Shown here: positions 7,207 through 15,444 of the stretch, in pieces
Position numbering within the stretch: position 1 is the first letter of the stretch
Layout of the letters: each line of letters begins with the position of its first letter
Assembly (NCBI RefSeq): GCF_013256425.1
Contig: NZ_CP053904.1
Location: forward strand, 2,108,001 to 2,172,000
DNA from: Hymenobacter sp. BRD67
GTDB lineage: Bacteria; Bacteroidota; Bacteroidia; Cytophagales; Hymenobacteraceae
Length of the DNA stretch: 64,000 bases
Direction: 5' to 3'
The notes under the pieces: model-generated
Told to the model about the DNA's origin: nothing
What the model saw: only the letters and a program-made list of their open reading frames with translations
Database searches by the model: none
Position numbers and translations under genes: made by a program

Positions 7207-8412
7207 TTAACGAAAGATTCTATTCCCTGGAGGCAGCTCACCATTCTTAAAATAGTAGCCGTAGATAGCAAATTTCTCTAAAATTAGACACTGCGCTTGC
7301 GTACCATAAAATATAGGGACTTGCTGCAAACCGGCACCGGGAGCTTCCCTATACAAATCTGGGTCGCTATACCTAGAGTTTGTAGTTGTTTGGCCATACT
7401 TCCACAAGCTTCCATCTTGCAACGTAACAGGTTTACCGCGAACATCAATGTAGGTTCCTGGTATAGGGTTTGTGGCTTCTAACCTATAAACTTGTCCTGG
7501 CTGTCCTAATGCAGCCGCTTTAGCATTAATCCTGTCAATCTCCCGATTCATCTTGCGAGCAAGTTTAGGGCCATAATATTTTGTCGCTTGATAAGTATCA
7601 TAAGCGGCTACTGCAATAATTGCAGCTGATACTAAAACGTTAACACCAGGTACAGTTTCGAACTCGCCAACCGCGGGTACGACAATAGGTGATAAATAAG
7701 CTGGGCTATATGCACCTGTGAACTCAGCCTTTGTATTATTATAAACCTTAACTGTGCTGTAATAATAGGGGCTAACCCAATTGCCATTTACTTGAATATT
7801 TTCATACGTGCCATTGTTGGAATCATATTCACGATAGCTTCCCAAATATCCACCACTCCCGTCCCCCGCCCTAACATCTGGTCCACCCAACTGGTAGGCA
7901 GAATAGTCCAAGTCTGAACCTGACCAGGTTTCTTTTCCTGTTGCAATATCGCGCGGATTCATCAATCGTCCATCAACATAGATAGGCTCATCGCCAGCCG
8001 GGTCGTTGAAATTAACAGGGTCATTAGAACTGAAAGCATAGGGACTGCTATCGGCGTACGAATCGGCCAGGGGGTCCACGCCCTGGAAGCGCCCCGTAGT
8101 GGGGTCATAGTTGCGGTAGAACGTGCTGTAAACGCCGCCTTCACTGCCCAGCAGGGCATCCTCTAACGTCGAGCCGCCATTGAACTGGTCCTTGCTGACC
8201 TGGGGCTGGGCCAGGGTATTAACCGCTACCCCACTCAGGGGCAGGCCAAACGGGTAGTAGTGCTGCTCCTGCGTCACCAGCAGCCCCTGCTGGGGCTGGC
8301 GTATCGTCACGGAGTCAAAGTACACCGCCTGGCTCCCATCGTTAAGTAGCTGCACCTCTACGTAGCCCGCCTTTTCGGCACGCCCGACAGGTCGGGCGTG
8401 CCGAAAAGTCAT
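7207..8412 (-). CDS. Orphan RHS C-terminal module with URI-nuclease-like toxin tip
   Basis: A protein of 401 residues. Residues ~15-145 are RHS core up to NDPVNFNDPAGD; then a linker with a hydrophobic patch (about 254-272); then a C-terminal domain of ~95 residues. That domain shows WKYG (337-340), RYS (347-349), LYREAPGAG, a Glu in LILEK (379) and ends in LPPGNRIFR. This order matches what I know of the URI fold toxin 2 group of GIY-YIG-related nucleases in RHS proteins. As at 5936, the ATG and first codons come from a palindrome. Because this copy keeps one open frame while the parental copy is frameshifted in two homopolymers, it serves as the reference sequence for the tip. Confidence 0.75.
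   Translation of the reverse strand: MTFRHARPVGRAEKAGYVEVQLLNDGSQAVYFDSVTIRQPQQGLLVTQEQHYYPFGLPLSGVAVNTLAQPQVSKDQFNGGSTLEDALLGSEGGVYSTFYRNYDPTTGRFQGVDPLADSYADSSPYAFSSNDPVNFNDPAGDEPIYVDGRLMNPRDIATGKETWSGSDLDYSAYQLGGPDVRAGDGSGGYLGSYREYDSNNGTYENIQVNGNWVSPYYYSTVKVYNNTKAEFTGAYSPAYLSPIVVPAVGEFETVPGVNVLVSAAIIAVAAYDTYQATKYYGPKLARKMNREIDRINAKAAALGQPGQVYRLEATNPIPGTYIDVRGKPVTLQDGSLWKYGQTTTNSRYSDPDLYREAPGAGLQQVPIFYGTQAQCLILEKFAIYGYYFKNGELPPGNRIFR
8371..8408. repeat. 38-bp palindrome, second copy
   Basis: Identical to 5895-5932: 18-bp perfect arms with a 2-base centre, at the boundary between RHS core sequence and the AT-rich spacer of the preceding module. Confidence 0.85.
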
Positions 8413-8440
8413 ATGATTTGTACTTTAATTATATAATAAT

Positions 8441-8926
8441 TTAATATTTAAGGGTATTTTTCAATTCCTCAAAATTATCGAACCCGTTGGATAGGAAATA
8501 AATGTTTGTTATAATACCATTAGAGAAAACACTGGCCTCCCATATATTACCAGCGCCTTTAAAAGAACTACTTTCTAGTCTATTAAACTCTATAATCTTA
8601 GAGGCATTTATAATTAACTCCTTCTTAAAAAACCAGCGTGTAGTGATAAATGTCCATGAATTTTTATCGACACTACAGGCACTAACGACTTTATTTATAT
8701 AGTTGCCACTAATAAATAAAGGGAAATAATATAGATAGACAAAAATACCAGAATAAAAGGCCGTTAGGTAAAGTGAAAAATAAGGTCGAAAGCCAATCAT
8801 ATGGTATAGCCAGTAAAATACAAGGATTAAGCCCAGTGGCCCTATGCGAAACATAAGTCTCTTGGGAGAGCGTTTTCGTGTTTCTATATATACCTTTTGA
8901 AAGGTATTGCAATGGAAATTTTCCAT
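8441..8926 (-). CDS. Membrane protein, candidate immunity protein (copy 2)
   Basis: Identical in protein to 5965-6450: 161 residues, two N-terminal membrane segments and a small soluble domain. It follows the relic toxin tail at 8932-9021 and precedes the orphan URI-type module ending at 8412. Exact identity of both copies means the duplication is very recent or is an assembly artefact. No named family; the role is inferred from position in the RHS array. Confidence 0.6.
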   Translation of the reverse strand: MENFHCNTFQKVYIETRKRSPKRLMFRIGPLGLILVFYWLYHMIGFRPYFSLYLTAFYSGIFVYLYYFPLFISGNYINKVVSACSVDKNSWTFITTRWFFKKELIINASKIIEFNRLESSSFKGAGNIWEASVFSNGIITNIYFLSNGFDNFEELKNTLKY

Positions 8927-8931
8927 GTTTT

Positions 8932-9021
8932 CTATTTTCCAGAAAGATTTTTTGTTGAATTATAGGTATCGTATGCAGCACTTGCAGTAGAGAAGCCTCC
9001 TTCAACTATCCCAATGCTGGC
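8932..9021 (-). pseudogene. Tail of the third RHS toxin (copy 2)
   Basis: Same sequence as 6456-6545: the last ~29 codons of an RHS-tip-like frame, ending 5 bases before the membrane gene and cut at its other end by the MITE-like element at 9017. Confidence 0.5.
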
Positions 9022-9197
9022 ACGAGTTTAGGCGAAGCCCTAACTTGTGCCTTTTATAACGTGGAGGTTTTACCTCCACTGCTGCGCCAGCGGCAAGGCG
9101 GGACCGCGCCGCCAGGGTATTCCGGCAGCTCGTTCTATGGGAGGCACAGCCTCCCCGAAAAATCAGGACGAGTTACGTTGCGCTAAACTCGCGCCAG
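9017..9197. repeat. MITE-like element, copy A' (181 bp)
   Basis: Identical to 6541-6721 as part of the tandem duplication, so it is not an independent insertion. Confidence 0.8.
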
Positions 9198-9257
9198 TTG
9201 AGATAAACGAATTCTCAGTCGGAGAGGGATCCAGCTAAAACATCAATTTTTATTTTT

Positions 9258-9680
9258 TTAAATGTAAATAGAAGGGCGATTATAAGATGATACAGCAGCA
9301 GTTAAATCATCTTTAAGCGTTTTAGTATTAAAAGCCTTTATTTTATCAAGAAAGAGCAAATTATCCAAAAAATATCGTTTAGTTAACTGCACAATATCCT
9401 GCTCACCAATACTAGCGTAAGGAATTATGAACTCATAAGTAAATTGATAACTTACAACGTTACCACTTGCATCTTTAATCCGGCTGAGACGTGGACGGCG
9501 ATATTTATAAAAGCCCTCAAATGGCGGCCCTTCACATATCAGTCCAACATAAATATCAAGATTAATCGAAAAATACTGCTTACTAGCGGCTACAGACTGT
9601 GCCAGCTGTCCAATTTCCCAGACAATGCTACTAAATGCTCTTGTCTTCTCGGTAATATGTGAAGTAAAGAAGAATATCAT
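9258..9680 (-). CDS. Candidate immunity protein for the URI-type RHS tip (copy 2)
   Basis: Identical in protein to 6782-7204 (140 residues). It starts 2 bases past the end of the parental RHS gene (9683), the classic place of a cognate immunity gene. It has no signal peptide, is AT-rich and belongs to no family I recognise. This copy would protect against the tip now carried by the parental RHS protein; the other copy accompanies the orphan tip. Confidence 0.65.
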   Translation of the reverse strand: MIFFFTSHITEKTRAFSSIVWEIGQLAQSVAASKQYFSINLDIYVGLICEGPPFEGFYKYRRPRLSRIKDASGNVVSYQFTYEFIIPYASIGEQDIVQLTKRYFLDNLLFLDKIKAFNTKTLKDDLTAAVSSYNRPSIYI

Positions 9681-9682
9681 AC

Positions 9683-12600
9683 TTAACGAAAGATTCTATT
9701 CCCTGGAGGCAGCTCACCATTCTTAAAATAGTAGCCGTAGATAGCAAATTTCTCTAAAATTAGACACTGCGCTTGCGTACCATAAAATATAGGGACTTGC
9801 TGCAAACCGGCACCGGGAGCTTCCCTATACAAATCTGGGTCGCTATACCTAGAGTTTGTAGTTGTTTGGCCATACTTCCACAAGCTTCCATCTTGCAACG
9901 TAACAGGTTTACCGCGAACATCAATGTAGGTTCCTGGTATAGGGTTTGTGGCTTCTAACCTATAAACTTGTCCTGGCTGTCCTAATGCAGCCGCTTTAGC
10001 ATTAATCCTGTCAATCTCCCGATTCATCTTGCGAGCAAGTTTAGGGCCATAATATTTTGTCGCTTGATAAGTATCATAAGCGGCTACTGCAATAATTGCA
10101 GCTGATACTAAAACGTTAACACCAGGTACAGTTTCGAACTCGCCAACCGCGGGTACGACAATAGGTGATAAATAAGCTGGGCTATATGCACCTGTGAACT
10201 CAGCCTTTGTATTATTATAAACCTTAACTGTGCTGTAATAATAGGGGCTAACCCAATTGCCATTTACTTGAATATTTTCATACGTGCCATTGTTGGAATC
10301 ATATTCACGATAGCTTCCCAAATATCCACCACTCCCGTCCCCGCCCTAACATCTGGTCCACCCAACTGGTAGGCAGAATAGTCCAAGTCTGAACCTGACC
10401 AGGTTTCTTTTCCTGTTGCAATATCGCGCGGATTCATCAATCGTCCATCAACATAGATAGGCTCATCGCCAGCCGGGTCGTTGAAATTAACAGGGTCATT
10501 AGAACTGAAAGCATAGGGACTGCTATCGGCGTACGAATCGGCCAGGGGGTCCACGCCCTGGAAGCGCCCCGTAGTGGGGTCATAGTTGCGGTAGAACGTG
10601 CTGTAAACGCCGCCTTCACTGCCCAGCAGGGCATCCTCTAACGTCGAGCCGCCATTGAACTGGTCCTTGCTGACCTGGGGCTGGGCCAGGGTATTAACCG
10701 CTACCCCACTCAGGGGCAGGCCAAACGGGTAGTAGTGCTGCTCCTGCGTCACCAGCAGCCCCTGCTGGGCTGGCGTATCGTCACGGAGTCAAAGTACACC
10801 GCCTGGCTCCCATCGTTAAGTAGCTGCACCTCTACGTAGCCCGCCTTTTCGGCCACCCCCGACAGGTCGGGCTGGACTTCAAAGCGCAGCTTGGCCCAGC
10901 CCAGGCTTCCCGTTGGGGCTGGTTGTTGCCATTGGGTAAGGAGTTGGTTCTGCGCATTGTATACCCGCACGGCCACATAGGCCGCGACATTTTCCATGAC
11001 CGGATGAAAGGCCAGGGCTGACGTCGTGGCAGGCGGCGCCAGCGGTGGCGAAGCCGCTTTGCCAACCAGGCGAGCCAGCAGGCCCGTCACACTCAGCTGC
11101 ACGCCTACCACGGGCCGGGAAGGCCCGGCCCGGCCTCGTGGCCCTAAAAGAGGGCCCTGTCGTGAGGGAAGGGGCCAGCAGCCAGACGGGTTTGGTTTGC
11201 AGGCCCGTCGGCAGGGGCGGCTCAGGCCCCGGGGTCGGGTCGGGGCTGGGGGCCGCCTGGACAGCGGTATTGTAGTACAGGCTCACCTGCAGCTTATCGC
11301 CCTGCACCATCGGAATGCGCGTCGAAGGCCCCGGCTGCCCTGCCGACACGGCGGCGGCATAGGCGCCCGCATCCTGGCCGGGGCCGTGATACGAGATGCC
11401 AGCGGGGCCCTGCGAAGACGCCACGTGCTGAAAGAGTGGGTAGTCGCCTTCCTCCCGGCTGGGGTCTTCCATGGCCAGGTGCAGCACCTCATCCTGCCGC
11501 GCCCGGAAGGCGACGCGCAGGTTACCCAGGTGGTCGCGCAGGTGGTACTCATACACCAAATGGGTGGGGGTAAGCTGTAAGGCCACGGCCCGGCCTTCGG
11601 GGTGGGCACCGAGCGCAGTCCAAAGCCATTCCAGGCGGTAGAGGACTCATATACGAAGCCATCCACGAAATACTCCGTCTTGACCGTTGTGGTAGTGGTA
11701 ACCTTACGCACCACGGTACCGGCCGCGTCGTAGGTGTAGGCAATGGTGCCGCCGCCTACCGTCTGCTTACTTACCTTGTTGAGGGTATTGTACTGGAAGC
11801 TGGCGTTTTTGTGGCCATCCTGCGTCACGCTGCCATTGGCATCATACGCATAGGCGCTGGAGCTGCCGTTGCCAAAGCCCGGGGGTCCTGCTGGTTGTCG
11901 TAAGCGCTCAGTAATTGGTTGCCCTGTGTGGCCGCTGAACCGTAGTTGAGCGCCAGGTTATCAATCTGCTCCACTGCCGCGGTCGCCGAAGCCTGCGTAA
12001 AGCGCTGCACGGTCAGCAGGTTGCCGTTGGCATCGTAGGTCATGTTCTTCTCGTCGTAGGCGCCCGTTTCCAGCGCGTACGCATCCTGGGGCCGGCTGCG
12101 GGCCGCGTAGGTGGCATCGGTGAGGCGGCCCAGCCCATCGTAGCCGAAGCGGTAGCGGCGCTCGCGCTCGGGCTGGTTTTGCTGAGCGGCATTGTGAGCC
12201 GTCCAGCTCACGGCCGAGATGCCCCGTCGTAGCGGGGCGCATTGCCCGTGGCGTTGGCCTGCTCGCGCACCAGCTCCAGGCCGAACAGGTCATTTTCGGG
12301 ATTGGTCGTCAGGTCGCTGTGATTGATGCTACTCAGCTGCCCATGCAGGTTGTAGGCAAAATCCTCGGTTTGCAGAAACGTCGCTCCCGCGTTCGTACTG
12401 TGCAGCCTCTTCTGAGTCAGTTCTCCCAGGCCGGTATACGTGCTGCTGCTGACCAGTACTTCGGGCTCCGGATTGCCCTGCGCCTGGTTTTGCTGCCAGG
12501 TTTGCAGCAAGTGGCCGGCCGCGTCATAGGTAAAGCGGTTGCGGATGACGACGGGCGTAGCGCCGCCATACTCCTGCTTTTTAATCGTTTTCAGCACCTG

Positions 12601-13791
12601 CGGTACGAAGCCCTGCTCGCGGTAAACCAGGGTGGTGACGTCGAGCAGGCTGGCACTGGGCTGCAACAGGTTATTGCCCTGCTTCTGAATGAGGTTACCG
12701 TACTGGTCGTAAAACAGGGCGGTGGTTAGCCAGTCGCCGTACTGGCCATCGGGGCCACGAGCCGGCGGCGCGTCACGGTAGCCAGGCCGCGCGTCTGGGT
12801 AGTAGCCGTAGGCTGCTCGGCCGTGCTCAGCTCCGGGGCCGGGCGAAAGGTATAGTCCGGCTGCCCGTCCGCGTTCAGGTCGTAGTCGTCGAAGAAGGAG
12901 AGCGCGAGCAGCGTACCCGACGTGCCGTCCTGCACCACCGGAAACGTGTTGCTGGTAGTGTAGCTGCCGCCACTGCGGGTCTCATAGTCCAGGGTCGGCG
13001 CAAACTGGTCGGCCGCGGTCTGCACATCCGAGCGCTGGCGGCTGTCGGACCAGAGGCCTTCCACCACGGCCCGGTTCTGGGCATCGAACTTGGTAAACAG
13101 CCACTGATTGCTGGCCCGATGCGTGCCATCTTGCACGAGAACAGGCCGGTCGAAGGAATCATACACCAGGTACACGGCCGCCGCGCCCGGAAACTTGCGC
13201 TCCACGACCCTGCCCCGGTCATCGTAGGTATACTGGTAGAGCCAGCGGTCTTTAAAGCCAGCATCCTGGATGTTCCACTGCCCCGAGCTGGTTAGTACCT
13301 GGACGGCCGCGGGCGGGATGACCAGCTGCACGTAGCCGGCATCGGCGTAGACAGTATAGGTATCGTAAGTACCCACCCCGCCCCGCTGGCCACAACTTTG
13401 CGCTGGAGCACTACCCGGCCCAGCTGGTCCTTGAAGACTTCCGTGCGGCGGTTGTCGGGGTCGAGCGAAATCTCTTTTGTTAGCTGCCCTTCCGGGTAGA
13501 ACTGGGTGCCGTCGAAGCCCTGCCAGTGGCGCACCTCGGTAGCCGTATTACTGGCATAGCTCAGGCGAGTAGTGTGTCCCGTCCAGGCCTGGCCGCTTTG
13601 GGTTTGCTCCAGCGGCCGGCCCAGCGGCGAAGCCTCGGTCGTGGTCGTACTGAATGGCTGGCTGTCCTTCGGAGCATAATAGGCCGTTTGTTTAGCAGAA
13701 GCCGCGGGCTCATAATAACCGGGTGTCTTGGTGGCTGAGGGAACCGAAAAAGGCAGGAAGGATTGAGCTGCCGTGGGGCTGCCTTCATAGC
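9683..13791 (-). CDS. RHS repeat protein with URI-like toxin tip; 5' end lost to an IS, frameshifted
   Basis: The remnant of a large RHS polymorphic toxin. In order on the minus strand: NTATEVRHWQGFDGTQF, YTYDDRGRVVERKF, FTYDAAGHLLQTW, FGYDGLGRLTDATY, TYDANGNLLTVQRF, AYTYDAAGTVVRK (YD repeats of the shell), HLVYEYHLRDHLGNLRV, then the core end RNYDPTTGRFQGVDPLAD and the URI-type tip ending PPGNRIFR. About eight single-base frame breaks interrupt it, at ~13375, ~12755, 12232, ~11880, 11599, ~11130-11150, 10767 and 10339. Most are cured by adding one base to a G/C run, and the two within the duplicated block are intact in the other copy, so the gene is probably less damaged than it looks. The N-terminus is truly absent: RHS sequence runs to 13791 and meets the IS982-type element at 13792, and no RHS sequence appears beyond 14754. 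Confidence 0.75.
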
Positions 13792-14754
13792 AAACCCAAG
13801 TTGCGGGCTATTGAGGTCATAAAAAAGTCTGTTCGGCGTGAACAGGCTAGGTTTGGGTCTCTGACCTCCCAAATCCCTACTGACCATGCGCGAACAGACC
13901 GTTGCAATGTAGTGCGTACTCGATGATTTACTTCATTTTACCCGCCCTGCTGGCACGCTCCCCCGGCATCGGGCCGGCGCTTGACCGATGCCCAGGTGCT
14001 GACCACGGCCCTGGTGGCCGCCCGTTTTTTCGGCGGCAATCTGGTCGTAGCCAAGCACTACATGGCGCAGCACTGGGGTCAGAATCGGTTGGATAAGAGC
14101 GGCTTCACCCGCCGCCTGCATGCGCTCACCGATACGCTGCTCGCCCTTTTCGCCCTGGTGGGCGAGGTGCTCAAACACCTACACCCCGAAGCCCGTTACG
14201 TGCTGGACTCCTTTCCGGTGGCCGTGTGCCACAAAATGCGTGTTAAGCATTTGGGTCGCGCATTCCACGTTGTAAGCTACTGACGGGCAAGGCCTATCAC
14301 GGCCGTTGTGCCAGCAAGCGCCGCTGGTTTTACGGCCTCAAGGTGCAGGTCGTGGCTACCAGCGACGGCCTGCCCGTCGAGTTCTATATTCACGCCGGGG
14401 CCGAGTCGGAGCAAACCGGCCGGCGCGGCCTGCTGCTGGACCTGCCCGCCGGCAGCGTGCTCTACACCGATGCCGGCTACACGGATTACCTGGCCGAAGA
14501 CCTGTTCAACGAGGCCAGCGGGAGCCAGCAGCAAACCGCCCGTCGTAAGGATAGCAAACGGCCCCATCATCCGGCGCAACGCTTGCTGATACAGTATTTT
14601 CGCAAGAGCATCGAAACCTGTTTTAGTCAGCTCACCGCCCGCTTTCCCAAGCAGATTCACGCCGTGACGGCCGCTGGCTTTGCCTTAAAAATCGCGCTCT
14701 TCATCTTTGCCCACACGCTCGACCAAGTCGGCTTATAGTCCGCAACTTGAGTTT
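13792..14754 (+). mobile_element. IS982-family insertion sequence (~963 bp)
   Basis: The ends are inverted repeats of about 20 bp with 18 matches (AAACCCAAGTTGCGGGCTAT on the left; the complement of the right end reads AAACTCAAGTTGCGGACTAT). Inside is a transposase of the IS982 type. Size fits the family (~1 kb). I see no clear target duplication, and the RHS gene does not resume on the far side, so a deletion accompanied or followed insertion. Confidence 0.85.
13886..14738 (+). pseudogene. IS982-family transposase, frame broken
   Basis: From ATG 13886 the frame reads MREQTVAM, then an in-frame TAG (13910-13912), then CVLDDLLHF. After a shift near 13965 it reads RRLTDAQVLTTALVAARFF, VLDSFPVAVCHKMRV, then after a second shift near 14270 LLTGKAYHG, SKRRWFYGLKVQVV, VLYTDAGYTDYLAEDL and SIETCFSQLTARFPKQIHAVT. 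These blocks in this order, with DDE residues in LDSFP, YTDAGY and the IET stretch, identify the IS982 family. Two frameshifts and one stop should make it inactive if real; given the error pattern of this assembly it may be intact in the organism. Confidence 0.8.
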
Positions 14755-14876
14755 TAAATAGCTTATAAATTAGCTTTCATTTATCCTGAATTATAAGTAA
14801 ATTGTGACATAGAGGACCCATAATCAACCTAAAAAAGGAGCTTTAACAATACTGCGGACCCATAGCGAGTAGCAAG

Positions 14877-14940
14877 CTCAAGTTGTGGTAGAGACAACAT
14901 AAAAAGGTCTGTTCGGCGAGAAGCAGGCTGAGTTTGAAGT
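14877..14940 (+). repeat. Solo left end of a second IS982-like element
   Basis: CTCAAGTTGTGGTAGAGA... and AAAAAGGTCTGTTCGGCG resemble the first ~65 bases of the IS at 13794, such as CCCAAGTTGCGGGC and AAAAAAGTCTGTTCGGCG. No transposase follows. It lies ~120 bp beyond the intact IS and in the same orientation. Confidence 0.6.
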
Positions 14941-15229
14941 ATTCGCCACTTCGGGCAGTTGGCTACCCGTTTTGCCAAGTTGATAGATACGGAAACAGCG
15001 TAGAGATTCGTCCTGGCAATGGCCTCGTTCATGTTTATGCCCGCAGTCAGACCGTGCACGAACTACTACGCAAGTCATATGGTATAAATCCAATTTATGC
15101 AAGGATATCCCCAATAGGGCACAACTATTGCAGAAACCCTTGAATTAGAGTTGAGGAAGATAATTTTGTGACTTTCTCAGTATTTAATCTAAAATAACAG
15201 CGCTAAGCCAAGTAGACTTTACCTTTGTA

Positions 15230-15237
15230 AGTACAAT
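15230..15237 (+). promoter_or_regulatory. Candidate -7 box (TACCTTTG)
   Basis: Matches the Bacteroidota consensus TAnnTTTG in an AT-rich region about 210 bases before the polysaccharide lyase start. No convincing -33 element seen. Confidence 0.3.
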
Positions 15238-15444
15238 TATTTTTTTACTATTTACAGTAGAGTCAGCTTATCCTTCTAACGCTGCAATTAGTGTGGCTTT
15301 TATGTAAGGCAGCTGTGAGTACTGTACGCGCTACTCGATGCCTGAGCAATATACCCTTTCCACTATCTATGTGCTAGTTCTCTGCCAGTGGCCTGCTATC
15401 GGGCCGCTGGCAGATTTTTATTTTACTCCCTACGCGGCCGCCTG

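Larger units (their letters stand above)
5901..8376. repeat. Tandem duplication, unit 1 (2,476 bp)
   Basis: Every feature here recurs 2,476 bases further on: 5965 to 8441, 6782 to 9258, 7207 to 9683. Identity with the second block runs from about 5799 to 8379 and appears perfect except for two single-base length differences in G/C runs. The unit carries membrane gene, relic tail, MITE-like element, immunity gene and URI-type tip. Confidence 0.9.
8377..10851. repeat. Tandem duplication, unit 2
   Basis: Second copy of the block. It differs from unit 1 by one C missing at 10339-10342 (five C at 7863-7867) and one G missing at 10767-10769 (four G at 8292-8295). Its right end runs into the parental RHS core, while unit 1 ends at the palindrome. 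Confidence 0.9.
14755..15387. other. AT-rich stretch without a gene
   Basis: Apart from the solo IS end (14877-14940) and a possible -7 box at 15230-15237, I see no coding frame, RNA gene or repeat here. It is the far side of the island and may be degraded sequence of the former RHS promoter region or N-terminus. Confidence 0.4.

Noticed and set aside
10264..10752. A separate 162-residue RHS protein
   Set aside because: Its ends are created by two homopolymer losses; the same region in the first copy is part of one longer frame.
14829..15143. Short open frames in the AT-rich gap
   Set aside because: They overlap the solo IS end, lack domain or codon signals and run in both directions.
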